In this document: in pieces, positions 25,556 to 34,883 of the stretch
Layout of the letters: every line of letters begins with the position of its first letter
Numbering within the stretch: the stretch's first letter is position 1
NCBI GenBank assembly: GCA_945897365.1
Contig: CAMDFD010000011.1
Span: 1-64,000, forward strand
Source of the DNA: Bordetella parapertussis
Lineage (GTDB): Bacteria; Pseudomonadota; Gammaproteobacteria; Burkholderiales; Burkholderiaceae_B
Length of the DNA stretch: 64,000 nt
Direction of reading: 5' to 3'
Made by a program: the position numbers and the translations under genes
The notes under the pieces: generated by a model
What the model was told of the DNA's origin: nothing
The model's input: only the letters and a program-made list of their open reading frames with translations
Database searches by the model: none

Positions 25556-26242
25556 ATGGCCCGACAGCCCCGTCTTTATGCTGCGGGTTACGCCCAACTG
25601 GTTTCGATCCAGTTTTCTGAATCTGCGCAACAACTCGATCAGAATCTTCTTGATCAACGCTACAAAAAAATGACGGCCTGGTTGGGTGAGGCGGCGCCCC
25701 TTTGCAATGCTTCGATTCATGGTTGGTCAATCACGCCTCGCGCCCTGTACCTTCTCGCAACACCCACCGACGATAAAAGTTTACCTTCCCTGGTTCAGGC
25801 CCTTGGTCGCAAGCTTGCTGCGCAACTCAAGATCGGCGGCGTGTTTTCAGGTCGCTATCACGCGACCATTCCCCAACCAGGCTTGTGGGTCCTGCCCGCC
25901 CTTATTTGGCTTGAGCGACAGCCTGTTCGCGAAAACCTGGTTGAAGATGCGGAATCATGGCCTTGGTCTTCTGCTCGCGTCCATACGGGTACTGTCTCAC
26001 AAGCAATATCGTGGTTACAGCCCCATCCTGATTACTGGCTATGTGGCAACACGCCTTTTGACCGGCAAGCCAATTACCGGATGCGCCTTTTCGAAGGTTT
26101 ACCTCCCGTCGCGGACAAACGCATTTCCTTTTGCTTGAACGGACAATGGGCGCTTGGGGACGAGTCCTTTATCTCTGAATTACAAAAAATCGCCACGCGT
26201 CGCGTGAACCCTGGCAACCGGGGCCGACCAAAAAAGAACTGA
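25556..26242 (+). CDS. Degenerate REP-associated tyrosine transposase-like (RAYT/Y1) protein without the HUH motif
   Basis: Protein of 228 residues aligned by eye to the Y1/RAYT transposase family. It has the usual opening MARQPRLYAAGYAQLV, a GRY segment (SGRYHATIP) and the C-terminal ERQPVRENLVEDAESWPWSS motif. At the place where RAYTs have N-H-V-H-L-L-L, this protein has P-R-A-L-Y-L-L, so both metal-binding histidines of the HUH nuclease site are gone, although the GRY tyrosine remains. The frame is intact and full length. REP-like hairpins lie just 3' of it. This fits a domesticated or catalytically dead single-copy protein and not an active transposon. No flanking direct repeats are visible. 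Confidence 0.72.
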   Translation: MARQPRLYAAGYAQLVSIQFSESAQQLDQNLLDQRYKKMTAWLGEAAPLCNASIHGWSITPRALYLLATPTDDKSLPSLVQALGRKLAAQLKIGGVFSGRYHATIPQPGLWVLPALIWLERQPVRENLVEDAESWPWSSARVHTGTVSQAISWLQPHPDYWLCGNTPFDRQANYRMRLFEGLPPVADKRISFCLNGQWALGDESFISELQKIATRRVNPGNRGRPKKN

Positions 26243-26244
26243 TC

Positions 26245-26308
26245 CGTCCCCATTTATTTTTTAGATACCTTTTATTCCTTAATAAATGGGGACGCACCCT
26301 AATTTATT
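26245..26308. repeat. REP-like inverted repeats next to the RAYT-like gene
   Basis: CGTCCCCATTTATT (26245-26258) and AATAAATGGGGACG (26281-26294) are a perfect 14-bp inverted repeat with a 22-nt centre. The right arm continues into a second hairpin: AATAAAT (26281-26287) pairs with ATTTATT (26302-26308), and GGG pairs with CCC inside it. Two nested hairpins in opposite orientation 3' of a RAYT-family gene are the layout of a REP doublet. Confidence 0.7.
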
Positions 26309-26386
26309 CTCTTGCACAGGACGATATTCGCGGGTATTGTTTCGCTCTTGCGCTGCAACATCGCAGACCAGTCCCTGGAGCACGAT

Positions 26387-29300
26387 ATGTCGACTTTCCC
26401 TCTTAGTTTTCATCCTTCAATTGCCACTCAGGCCTCCTCTAGGCCGACCGTAGGCCTCCCGAAAGCCCAGGGGCTCTATCACCCATCGCACGAGCATGAC
26501 GCTTGTGGTGTTGGCTTTGTTGCACATATCAAGGGACAAAAAAGTCACGCCATTATTGAGCAAGGCCTCAAAATCCTTGAAAATCTCGATCACCGGGGTG
26601 CCGTTGGCGCCGACAAACTCATGGGAGATGGTGCAGGAATCCTAATTCAGATCCCCGATGCTTTCTATCGTCAAGATTTGGCCAAACAAGGGATCATGCT
26701 TCCCGCCCCAGGCGAATACGGCGTTGCGATGGTGTTTTTACCCAAAGAAATCGCTTCCCGTCTTGCCTGTGAACAAGAGCTCGAACGCTCTGTGCGGGCC
26801 GAAGGTCAAGTTGTCCTCGGTTGGCGCGACGTCCCGGTCGATGCAGAGATGCCCATGTCGCCGGCTGTTCGAGCCTGCGAGCCCGTTATTCGCCAGCTCT
26901 TTATCGGCCGCGGCGCTGACGTCATGGTTCCAGATGCGCTAGAACGCAAGCTCTATGTGATTCGCAAGACCGCTAGCCATGCCATTCAAGCCATGGGCTT
27001 AGCGCATGGCAAAGAGTATTTCGTGCCTTCCGCCTCGGTACGCACGATCGTCTATAAAGGCCTGCTCTTAGCAGACCAAGTGGGATGTTACTACCGTGAT
27101 TTAGCAGACCCCCTCACTGTTTCCGCGGTTGCCCTCGTGCACCAACGCTTTTCCACAAATACGTTTCCAGCTTGGCCACTCGCCCACCCTTACCGCATGA
27201 TCGCCCACAATGGCGAAATCAATACTGTAAAAGGTAACTTCAACTGGCTTCGCGCCCGCGAAGGCATGATGCAATCCGCCGTGTTGGGTGACGATCTCAA
27301 AAAACTTTACCCCATCGTTTACGAAGGTCAATCTGACACAGCCACCTTCGACAACTGCCTCGAGCTGTTGGTGAATTCGGGTTATTCCCTCGCCCACGCC
27401 ATGATGATGATGATTCCCGAGGCGTGGGAGCAGCACACCCACATGGATCCAAGCCGCCGTGCGTTCTACGAGTACCACGCAGCAATGATGGAGCCATGGG
27501 ATGGCCCTGCCGCAGTGGCCTTTACCGACGGTCGCCAAATTGGTGCGACCTTGGATCGTAATGGCCTTCGCCCCGCACGCTATCTCATTACTGATGATGA
27601 CATGGTCATCATGGCGTCCGAAGCCGGCACCCTGCCCATCCCTGAAAACAAAATCGTCAAAAAGTGGCGCTTGCAACCAGGCAAGATGTTCCTGATTGAC
27701 CTTGAGCAAGGCCGCATCATCGACGACGCTGAAATCAAGTCTCAACTCGCCAACTCTCGCCCCTACCGCCAGTGGATCGATCGTCTGCGCGTCAAGCTCG
27801 AGTCCTTGCCTTCGCCTGCGACTCAACACTTACCTGCCGTGACGACAAGCTTGCTTGATCGCCAGCAAGCCTTTGGCTGGACTCAAGAAGATTTCAAATT
27901 TATTCTTGAAGTGATGGCTGAAACAGGCGAAGAAGCCATCGGCTCGATGGGCAACGATGCACCACTCGCTGTCTTGTCAAGCCGCGCCAAACCTTTTTAC
28001 AACTATTTCCGCCAACTCTTTGCGCAGGTGACCAATCCGCCGATTGATCCAATCCGCGAACAAATGGTCATGTCGCTGGTCTCTTTCATCGGACCCAAGC
28101 CAAACCTGTTAGATATCAACAACGTCAACCCGCCGCTTCGCCTCGAAGTCAATCAGCCCGTTCTCGATGACAAAGAGATGGCTAGGATTCGCGGCATCTC
28201 CGAGTTGACGGGTAACAAATTCCGCAGCTTCGAACTCAACATTAGCTATCCCGCCGCTTGGGGTCCGGATGGCATCGAAGCACGTCTCGCGGCACTTTGT
28301 GCGCGGGCGGTCGATGCTGTTAAAAGCGGCTATACCGTGCTGATTTTGACTGACCGAAATGTCGATAGCTATCATGTCGCTATTCCGGCATTGCTCGCAA
28401 CCTCGGCGATCCATCAGCACTTAATCAGAGAAGGCCTTCGCACCAACACGGGTCTCGTCGTTGAAACAGGTTCTGCTCGCGAGGTTCACCACTTCGCTCT
28501 GCTTGGCGGCTATGGTGCCGAAGCCATACACCCGTTTCTCGCCATCGAAAGCATTGCTGCAATCAGCAAGGACGCCGAGAAAGCCATCAAAAATTACGTC
28601 AAAGCTATCGGTAAGGGCTTGAACAAAGTGATGTCCAAAATGGGCATTTCTACCTACATGTCATACTGTGGTGCGCAGATTTTCGAAGCCGTTGGCTTAC
28701 GCACAGTCCTGGTGAATAAATATTTTTCAGGCACAACCAGCACAATCGAAGGCATCGGTATTTTTGAAGTTGCCGAAGAAGCTCTCCGCACGCATCGCGC
28801 AGCCTTTAGTAACGACCCCGTCTTGGCTAATGCGCTTGAAACAGGCGGCGAGTATGCCTTCCGCGTGCGCGGCGAAGATCATATGTGGACGCCTGACTCC
28901 ATCGCCAAACTACAACACGCGACCCGCGACAATAACTACCGTACCTACAAAGAGTACGCGCAACTCATCAATGACCAGAGTCGACGTCATATGACCTTGC
29001 GTGGCCTCTTCGAGTTCAAGGTTGATCCAGCACGCGCCATTCCTCTTGAGCAAGTTGAACCCGCAAAAGAAATCGTCAAGCGCTTTGCGACTGGCGCGAT
29101 GTCTCTTGGTTCGATCTCGACAGAGGCACATTCCGTGTTGGCTGTTGCCATGAATCGTATTGGTGGCAAATCGAATACCGGCGAAGGTGGCGAAGACGAA
29201 TTACGCTATCGCAACGAGCTTCGCACTGGCAAGAGCGGGATCAAAGCAGGTGCAACGCTGGCAAGCGAACTCGGTGCGGATCGTATTGCTGCCGATGTTC

Positions 29301-31123
29301 ACTTGCAAGAGGGCGACTCCATGCGCTCCAAGATTAAGCAGGTCGCTTCAGGTCGCTTCGGTGTCAGTGCCGAATACCTCTCCAGTGCAGACCAGATCCA
29401 AATCAAAATGGCACAGGGTGCCAAGCCCGGCGAAGGCGGTCAGCTACCGGGTCACAAGGTTTCCGAGTACATTGCCAAACTCCGCTGTTCGGTTCCGGGT
29501 GTAGGCCTGATCTCGCCCCCGCCTCACCATGACATTTATTCGATCGAGGATTTGGCACAACTCATTCATGATCTCAAAAACGTCAATGCTCGCGCCTCGA
29601 TTTCTGTCAAACTTGTATCAGAGGTTGGCGTAGGTACTGTTGCTGCCGGTGTTGCAAAAGCCAAAGCCGATCATGTCACGATCTCCGGCCATGATGGCGG
29701 AACAGGCGCGTCACCTGTATCATCGATCAAGCACGCGGGCACCCCTTGGGAGCTCGGCCTTGCCGAGACACAACAAACCCTGATGCTCAACCAATTGCGC
29801 AGCCGCATTCGCGTGCAAGCCGATGGTCAAATGAAAACAGGTCGCGACGTCGTTATTGGTGCACTGCTTGGTGCGGATGAATTTGGCTTTGCAACTGCGC
29901 CTCTAGTTGTTGAGGGTTGCATCATGATGCGTAAATGCCACCTCAATACCTGCCCAGTGGGCGTTGCGACGCAAGACCCCGTTTTGCGCCAAAAATTCCA
30001 AGGCAAACCGGAACACGTTGTGAACTACTTCTTCTTTGTTGCCGAAGAAGTGCGCGAAATCATGGCTCAGCTTGGCATCAGCAGCTTTGACGAGTTGGTT
30101 GGTCGCGCTGACTTGCTCGACACCCGTTCGGGCATCGAACATTGGAAAGCCAATGGTTTGGATTTCGCACGCGTGTTTTATCAACCCACGACGGACAGCC
30201 CGCGCAGACACACCGAAGGCCAAGATCACGGCCTCGATGTCGCGCTCGATCATCAGCTCATTGAGCGCAGCCTGCCGGCGCTTGAGCGCGGTGAAAAAGT
30301 CTCCTTTATTGTGCCGGTTCGTAACCGCAACCGTACGATTGGCGCCATGCTGTCTGGCCGAGTCGCTACGCGTTATGGCGATGAAGGCTTGCCCGACGAT
30401 ACGATTCACATTCAGTGCAACGGCACTGCCGGCCAAAGCTTTGGTGCCTTCTTGGCACGCGGTATCACGCTAGACCTTGTTGGCGAAGGCAACGACTACG
30501 TCGGCAAGGGCCTATCTGGTGGTCGTATTATTGTTCGTTCACCCAATGATTTTAGAGGCTTTGGTCCAGATCATATTATTGTCGGCAATACTGTTTTATA
30601 TGGCGCAACCGGGGGCGAGGCCTACTTTAACGGCGTTGGCGGAGAACGCTTCGCTGTTCGCAACTCAGGCGCTGCCGCAGTCGTCGAGGGCACTGGAGAC
30701 CATGGCTGTGAATACATGACTGGCGGCACTGTTGTCGTACTGGGCGAGACCGGTCGTAACTTTGCTGCAGGAATGTCTGGTGGAGTAGCTTACCTCTGGG
30801 ATCCTGAGGGCACTTTCGCCGAGCGTTGCAATATGTCAATGGTTGCGCTTGAGCCCGTGCTTTCCACAGCTGCGCAATCGAAGGAGCAGGGCATTGATAT
30901 TTGGCACAGCATGACTCGAGGCGGCGAGCGCGAGACCGACGAGATGATTTTGAAACGCCTCGTAGAAAATCATTTCCGCTACACCGGCAGTTTCCGTGCG
31001 CGCGATCTCGTCAGCAACTGGGACAGTGCCCGCGGGAAATTCATCAAAGTCATGCCTGTCGACTACAAGCGCGCCCTCGGCGAAATGTGGCGCGCCGCCA
31101 ACCCTCAGCCCAAAGCAGCTTAA
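26387..31123 (+). CDS. gltB: Glutamate synthase [NADPH] large subunit
   Basis: Large subunit of 1578 residues that makes glutamate from glutamine and 2-oxoglutarate. The ATG at 26387 has TGGAG six bases upstream; the open frame to 26312 is non-coding leader. A propeptide of about 39 residues ends before the catalytic Cys40 in HDACGVGF of the class II amidotransferase domain. The FMN-binding synthase domain follows, with the GEGGEDELRYRNEL and SGHDGGTGASP regions. The 3Fe-4S Cys motif is CHLNTCPVGVATQ, and a C-terminal GXGXG beta-helix closes the protein. gltD follows after 9 bp. Confidence 0.97.
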   Translation: MSTFPLSFHPSIATQASSRPTVGLPKAQGLYHPSHEHDACGVGFVAHIKGQKSHAIIEQGLKILENLDHRGAVGADKLMGDGAGILIQIPDAFYRQDLAKQGIMLPAPGEYGVAMVFLPKEIASRLACEQELERSVRAEGQVVLGWRDVPVDAEMPMSPAVRACEPVIRQLFIGRGADVMVPDALERKLYVIRKTASHAIQAMGLAHGKEYFVPSASVRTIVYKGLLLADQVGCYYRDLADPLTVSAVALVHQRFSTNTFPAWPLAHPYRMIAHNGEINTVKGNFNWLRAREGMMQSAVLGDDLKKLYPIVYEGQSDTATFDNCLELLVNSGYSLAHAMMMMIPEAWEQHTHMDPSRRAFYEYHAAMMEPWDGPAAVAFTDGRQIGATLDRNGLRPARYLITDDDMVIMASEAGTLPIPENKIVKKWRLQPGKMFLIDLEQGRIIDDAEIKSQLANSRPYRQWIDRLRVKLESLPSPATQHLPAVTTSLLDRQQAFGWTQEDFKFILEVMAETGEEAIGSMGNDAPLAVLSSRAKPFYNYFRQLFAQVTNPPIDPIREQMVMSLVSFIGPKPNLLDINNVNPPLRLEVNQPVLDDKEMARIRGISELTGNKFRSFELNISYPAAWGPDGIEARLAALCARAVDAVKSGYTVLILTDRNVDSYHVAIPALLATSAIHQHLIREGLRTNTGLVVETGSAREVHHFALLGGYGAEAIHPFLAIESIAAISKDAEKAIKNYVKAIGKGLNKVMSKMGISTYMSYCGAQIFEAVGLRTVLVNKYFSGTTSTIEGIGIFEVAEEALRTHRAAFSNDPVLANALETGGEYAFRVRGEDHMWTPDSIAKLQHATRDNNYRTYKEYAQLINDQSRRHMTLRGLFEFKVDPARAIPLEQVEPAKEIVKRFATGAMSLGSISTEAHSVLAVAMNRIGGKSNTGEGGEDELRYRNELRTGKSGIKAGATLASELGADRIAADVHLQEGDSMRSKIKQVASGRFGVSAEYLSSADQIQIKMAQGAKPGEGGQLPGHKVSEYIAKLRCSVPGVGLISPPPHHDIYSIEDLAQLIHDLKNVNARASISVKLVSEVGVGTVAAGVAKAKADHVTISGHDGGTGASPVSSIKHAGTPWELGLAETQQTLMLNQLRSRIRVQADGQMKTGRDVVIGALLGADEFGFATAPLVVEGCIMMRKCHLNTCPVGVATQDPVLRQKFQGKPEHVVNYFFFVAEEVREIMAQLGISSFDELVGRADLLDTRSGIEHWKANGLDFARVFYQPTTDSPRRHTEGQDHGLDVALDHQLIERSLPALERGEKVSFIVPVRNRNRTIGAMLSGRVATRYGDEGLPDDTIHIQCNGTAGQSFGAFLARGITLDLVGEGNDYVGKGLSGGRIIVRSPNDFRGFGPDHIIVGNTVLYGATGGEAYFNGVGGERFAVRNSGAAAVVEGTGDHGCEYMTGGTVVVLGETGRNFAAGMSGGVAYLWDPEGTFAERCNMSMVALEPVLSTAAQSKEQGIDIWHSMTRGGERETDEMILKRLVENHFRYTGSFRARDLVSNWDSARGKFIKVMPVDYKRALGEMWRAANPQPKAA

Positions 31124-31132
31124 GGAATCATC

Positions 31133-32599
31133 ATGGGAAAAATTACTGGATTTCTCGAAGTCAAACGCTTACAAGAGGCTTCCGAGCCGCCCGCGAACCG
31201 ACTCAAGCACTGGAAAGAATTTGTTCTGCACCTGAGCGACGATCAAGCCGGGAAACAAGCTGCGCGTTGCATGGACTGCGGCATTCCTTTTTGTAATAGC
31301 GGCTGCCCTGTCAACAACATCATTCCCGATTGGAATGATTTGGTCTATCGCCAAAACTGGCGTGGCGCCTTGGATGTTTTGCATTCGACCAATAATTTTC
31401 CTGAGTTCACAGGTCGAATTTGTCCCGCGCCTTGCGAAGCCGCCTGTACCCTCAACATCAACGACGATGCTGTCGGCATCAAATCAATTGAGCACGCCAT
31501 TATCGACAAGGGCTGGGAACAAGGCTGGGTCACCCCCCAAATTCCCGTACAGAAAACAGGTAAAAAAGTCGCAGTGATCGGTTCGGGACCCGCAGGCCTT
31601 GCCTGTGCTCAACAATTGGCGCGCGTCGGACACGACGTGACCGTTTTCGAAAAGAACGACCGAATCGGCGGCCTATTGCGCTATGGCATTCCTGACTTCA
31701 AATTAGAAAAACATCTTATTGATCAGCGTATTGCACAAATGGAAGCTGAAGGTGTCACCTTCAAGGCCTCGCATTACGTGGGTCAAGCTGGCGATACGTC
31801 TGAAAAAGGTCTCACCGTCAAAACACCCGAAGCACTTAAAAAAGAATTTGATGCGATCGTGCTGACAGGCGGATGTGAGACACCGCGCGATTTACCTATC
31901 CCTGGTCGTGAGCTTGATGGCGTGATGTATGCCATGGACTTTTTACGCCCCCAAAACAAAGTGGTTGCTGGCGATAAACTGAGTACTCAAGTCCTTGCGA
32001 AAGGCAAGCATGTCGTGGTCATCGGTGGTGGTGATACAGGTTCGGACTGCGTGGGCACTAGCAACCGCCATGGCGCCAAGTCTGTCACCCAAATTGAGCT
32101 GATGCCCCGTCCCCCTGAAAACGAAAACAAAGCGATGACTTGGCCCTATTGGCCGGCTAAGCTGCGCACCTCCTCTTCACACGAAGAGGGCGCTGAGCGC
32201 GACTGGGCTATCACTAGCAAGTCGCTTTCAGGTAAAAACGGCAAGCTTGAAAAACTCGTCGCCGCTAAGGTCGAATGGATCAAAGACGAAACCACAGGTC
32301 AAATGCGCATGCAAGAGATCAAGGGCTCTGAGTTCGACATTCAAGCCGACCTAGTGTTGTTGGCGATGGGTTTTGTTGCCCCGGTCAGTAATGTGCTGAC
32401 AGCCTTTGGTATTGATCAAGATCCTCGCGGAAACGCACGGGCCAATACAGATGACTATAAAAGCAATGTCGACAAGGTTTTTGCCGCCGGAGATATGCGT
32501 CGCGGTCAATCCCTCGTCGTGTGGGCGATCCGCGAAGGGCGCCAATGCGCGCGCTCTGTCGATGAGTTTCTGATGGGCTCGAGCGAACTTCCGCGCTAA
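31133..32599 (+). CDS. gltD: Glutamate synthase [NADPH] small subunit
   Basis: Small subunit of 488 residues that passes electrons from NADPH to the large subunit. The N-terminal Cys-rich region CMDCGIPFCNSGCPVNN and CPAPCEAACTLN would hold two 4Fe-4S clusters. An FAD Rossmann motif VIGSGPAGLACA lies near residue 150 and an NADPH motif VIGGGDTGSDC near 300. AAGGAA precedes the ATG. It forms an operon with gltB and is followed by a 12-bp hairpin. Confidence 0.97.
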   Translation: MGKITGFLEVKRLQEASEPPANRLKHWKEFVLHLSDDQAGKQAARCMDCGIPFCNSGCPVNNIIPDWNDLVYRQNWRGALDVLHSTNNFPEFTGRICPAPCEAACTLNINDDAVGIKSIEHAIIDKGWEQGWVTPQIPVQKTGKKVAVIGSGPAGLACAQQLARVGHDVTVFEKNDRIGGLLRYGIPDFKLEKHLIDQRIAQMEAEGVTFKASHYVGQAGDTSEKGLTVKTPEALKKEFDAIVLTGGCETPRDLPIPGRELDGVMYAMDFLRPQNKVVAGDKLSTQVLAKGKHVVVIGGGDTGSDCVGTSNRHGAKSVTQIELMPRPPENENKAMTWPYWPAKLRTSSSHEEGAERDWAITSKSLSGKNGKLEKLVAAKVEWIKDETTGQMRMQEIKGSEFDIQADLVLLAMGFVAPVSNVLTAFGIDQDPRGNARANTDDYKSNVDKVFAAGDMRRGQSLVVWAIREGRQCARSVDEFLMGSSELPR

Positions 32600-32608
32600 G
32601 TTTGTCAA

Positions 32609-32636
32609 AGGACTTTATCCGACTGGATAAAGTCCT
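32609..32636. terminator. Perfect 12-bp hairpin after gltD, without U-tract
   Basis: AGGACTTTATCC (32609-32620) and GGATAAAGTCCT (32625-32636) pair perfectly around a 4-nt loop, 10 bp after the gltD stop. No T-run follows, so it may be a Rho-assisted terminator, a 3'-end stabiliser or an mRNA processing site. Confidence 0.6.
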
Positions 32637-32736
32637 GCTCATTCAGGCACGATTTAGGACGCAGGGCGCTACAATGACGCATCCGGGCATACCCTTGCCT
32701 GCCTTGGCCTGTTAGCCATGACCTAAACGGTTCTCG

Positions 32737-33570
32737 ATGCCCTCGCTTTCCACCGCTCCAGATGATTTAGTGCTGCGCCTGTCAGGCGTGGCGTTGGGGT
32801 ATGGAGATGTCACTATTCTTCGCGACATCTCTCTGGACGTTCGGCGAGGACAGGTCGTCGCCTTGATGGGGGGCTCAGGGTCGGGCAAAACCACGCTGCT
32901 TCGCGCCGCAACAGGTCAAATCAAAGCACAAGCTGGATGCGTCACCTTGTTTGACCAAGATCTAAGCAAGGTAAACAGCCCAGCGCTTCAGGGACTGAGG
33001 CAAAAAATGGGCGTGTTGTTTCAACAAGGCGCTCTTTTTACCGATCTCAATGTCTTTGAAAACGTGGCCTTTCCTTTGCGAGAACACGCGAGACTCTCGC
33101 CTTCCGAGCTTCTCACTCGCGTTCTCGACACGCTCGAAGCCGTTGGTTTGCGTACTGCGGCGCATCTACGCGTTTCTGAAATTTCTGGCGGCATGGCGCG
33201 ACGCGTCGCACTCGCGCGCGCGGTTGTTCTTGAGCCAGAGCTCGTTTTATATGACGAACCTTTTGCCGGACTTGACCCGATCTCTCTGGGCATTACGGCC
33301 CGCCTCATCCGCAACCTCTCAGATAGACTAGGCTGTGCTTCTGTGGTGATTACCCACGACATCACAGAGTCATTTGCGATCGCAGACCATGTCTATCTCG
33401 TTGGTCAGGGTGTCATTAAGGCACATGGCACTCCCAAAACCCTTGGCACCTCGACGGACCCCTACGTTCAACAGTTCCTCAAAGGCCACCCCGACGGCCC
33501 CGTCCCCTTTGACTATCCCAGCACCCCCAAGTTCGAAGCGTGGCTAGTCAACCAAGAGACCAAGAGATGA
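32737..33570 (+). CDS. mlaF: Phospholipid ABC transporter ATP-binding protein MlaF
   Basis: Cytoplasmic ATPase of 277 residues in the Mla system that moves phospholipids between outer and inner membranes. Walker A GGSGSGKTT is at about residues 45-53, the signature SGGMARRVALARA near 148, and Walker B LVLYDEPFAGLDP near 168. The SGGMARR variant is typical of MlaF/Mkl proteins. It opens the operon mlaF-E-D-vacJ-C and overlaps mlaE by 4 bp. Confidence 0.94.
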   Translation: MPSLSTAPDDLVLRLSGVALGYGDVTILRDISLDVRRGQVVALMGGSGSGKTTLLRAATGQIKAQAGCVTLFDQDLSKVNSPALQGLRQKMGVLFQQGALFTDLNVFENVAFPLREHARLSPSELLTRVLDTLEAVGLRTAAHLRVSEISGGMARRVALARAVVLEPELVLYDEPFAGLDPISLGITARLIRNLSDRLGCASVVITHDITESFAIADHVYLVGQGVIKAHGTPKTLGTSTDPYVQQFLKGHPDGPVPFDYPSTPKFEAWLVNQETKR

Positions 33571-34352
33571 GCTTGAATACCTCTCTTACCTCCATCGGTC
33601 GCGGGATACGAACGCGTGTCAGCGGTCTCGGAACGTTTGCGCGTTTTTTCTGGCTACTCCTTCAGCGCAGCGGCATCGTTTTTTCACGTCCTCGCTTGGT
33701 CGCGCAACAAATACACTTTATCGGCAACTACTCCCTGCTGATCATCGCTGTCTCTGGGCTCTTTGTTGGCTTCGTCCTAGGGTTGCAGGGCTACTACACA
33801 CTGAACCGCTACGGTTCCGAAGAAGCGCTCGGCCTACTTGTGGCACTTTCCCTGACCCGCGAACTAGGACCCGTTGTCACAGCCCTTTTGTTTGCTGGGC
33901 GTGCGGGCACCTCACTGACCGCCGAAATCGGCCTCATGAAGGCAGGCGAGCAACTGGCCGCGATGGAGGTCATGGCAGTCGACCCTGTGCGCCGCGTCTT
34001 GGCTCCGCGTTTTTGGGGTGGCGTGATCGCCATGCCGATTCTAGCGGCTGTTTTTTCCATGGTGGGCATTCTAGGCGGCTGGGTCGTCGGTGTGCTGATG
34101 ATCGGCATCGATACGGGTGCGTTCTGGTCCCAGATGCAAAGCGGCGTCGACGTCTGGAAAGACATCATGAATGGCGTGATTAAAAGTATCGTGTTTGGTG
34201 TGGCAGTGACCTTAATCGCTCTTTATGAGGGTTGGCAGTGCCGTCCAACCCCCGAAGGAGTCGCACGCGCAACTACCCGTACCGTTGTCGCCGGTTCGCT
34301 GGCCGTACTGGGACTTGATTTTTTGCTGACCGCATTAATGTTCAGCAACTGA
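33567..34352 (+). CDS. mlaE: Phospholipid ABC transporter permease MlaE
   Basis: Inner-membrane permease of 261 residues. The MlaE family core GLFVGFVLGLQGYYTLNRYG and the RELGPVVTALLFAGRAGTS segment are present, with about five hydrophobic helices. The ATG at 33567 overlaps the mlaF stop in ATGA, indicating coupled translation. It forms the transport core with MlaF and the hexameric MlaD. Confidence 0.94.
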   Translation: MSLNTSLTSIGRGIRTRVSGLGTFARFFWLLLQRSGIVFSRPRLVAQQIHFIGNYSLLIIAVSGLFVGFVLGLQGYYTLNRYGSEEALGLLVALSLTRELGPVVTALLFAGRAGTSLTAEIGLMKAGEQLAAMEVMAVDPVRRVLAPRFWGGVIAMPILAAVFSMVGILGGWVVGVLMIGIDTGAFWSQMQSGVDVWKDIMNGVIKSIVFGVAVTLIALYEGWQCRPTPEGVARATTRTVVAGSLAVLGLDFLLTALMFSN

Positions 34353-34365
34353 CTTTGGAATAAAA

Positions 34366-34869
34366 ATGTCTACTGAAAAAACTGACTGGTGGGTAGGACT
34401 ATTCGTACTGCTTGGTGGTGTCGCTCTCGCGTTTTTAGCTTTGCGAGCCGCAAATTTAAGCAGCTTTTCCTTCTCCCCAAGCTATACCCTCTCGGCCAAG
34501 TTCGACAATATCGGTGGGCTCAAAGCCAGAGCACCAGTTAAGAGCGCAGGTGTTGTTGTTGGACGCGTTTCTTCCATCGCCTTGGACACCAAAACTTACC
34601 AGGCCGTCGTGCGCATCGATATGGAAAAAGGTTTCCTATTTCCTCTCGACTCCTCAGCCAAAATTTTGACCTCCGGCTTGTTGGGTGAGCAATACATCGG
34701 CCTCGAGGCGGGAGGCGACGAAACGAACCTTCCCGACAATGGCATGATCCAATATACCCAAAGCGCCATTGTTCTTGAGAGCCTGATTAGTCAGTTTCTC
34801 TTTAACACTGCAGAAAAGCAGGGAAGCCAGAAACCGCCACCAAGCACGTCGGACAAGCCCCAAAACTGA
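34366..34869 (+). CDS. mlaD: Phospholipid-binding MCE-domain protein MlaD
   Basis: Protein of 167 residues with one N-terminal membrane anchor (about residues 9-28) and one MCE domain, beginning SAKFDNIGGLKARAPVKSAGV. MlaD forms a ring under the periplasmic face of MlaE and carries lipid. The central hydrophobic loop and helix GLLGEQYIGLEAGG lie near residue 105. The C-terminus is a short polar tail. Confidence 0.94.
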   Translation: MSTEKTDWWVGLFVLLGGVALAFLALRAANLSSFSFSPSYTLSAKFDNIGGLKARAPVKSAGVVVGRVSSIALDTKTYQAVVRIDMEKGFLFPLDSSAKILTSGLLGEQYIGLEAGGDETNLPDNGMIQYTQSAIVLESLISQFLFNTAEKQGSQKPPPSTSDKPQN

Positions 34870-34883
34870 ACTCGGTTACAACC

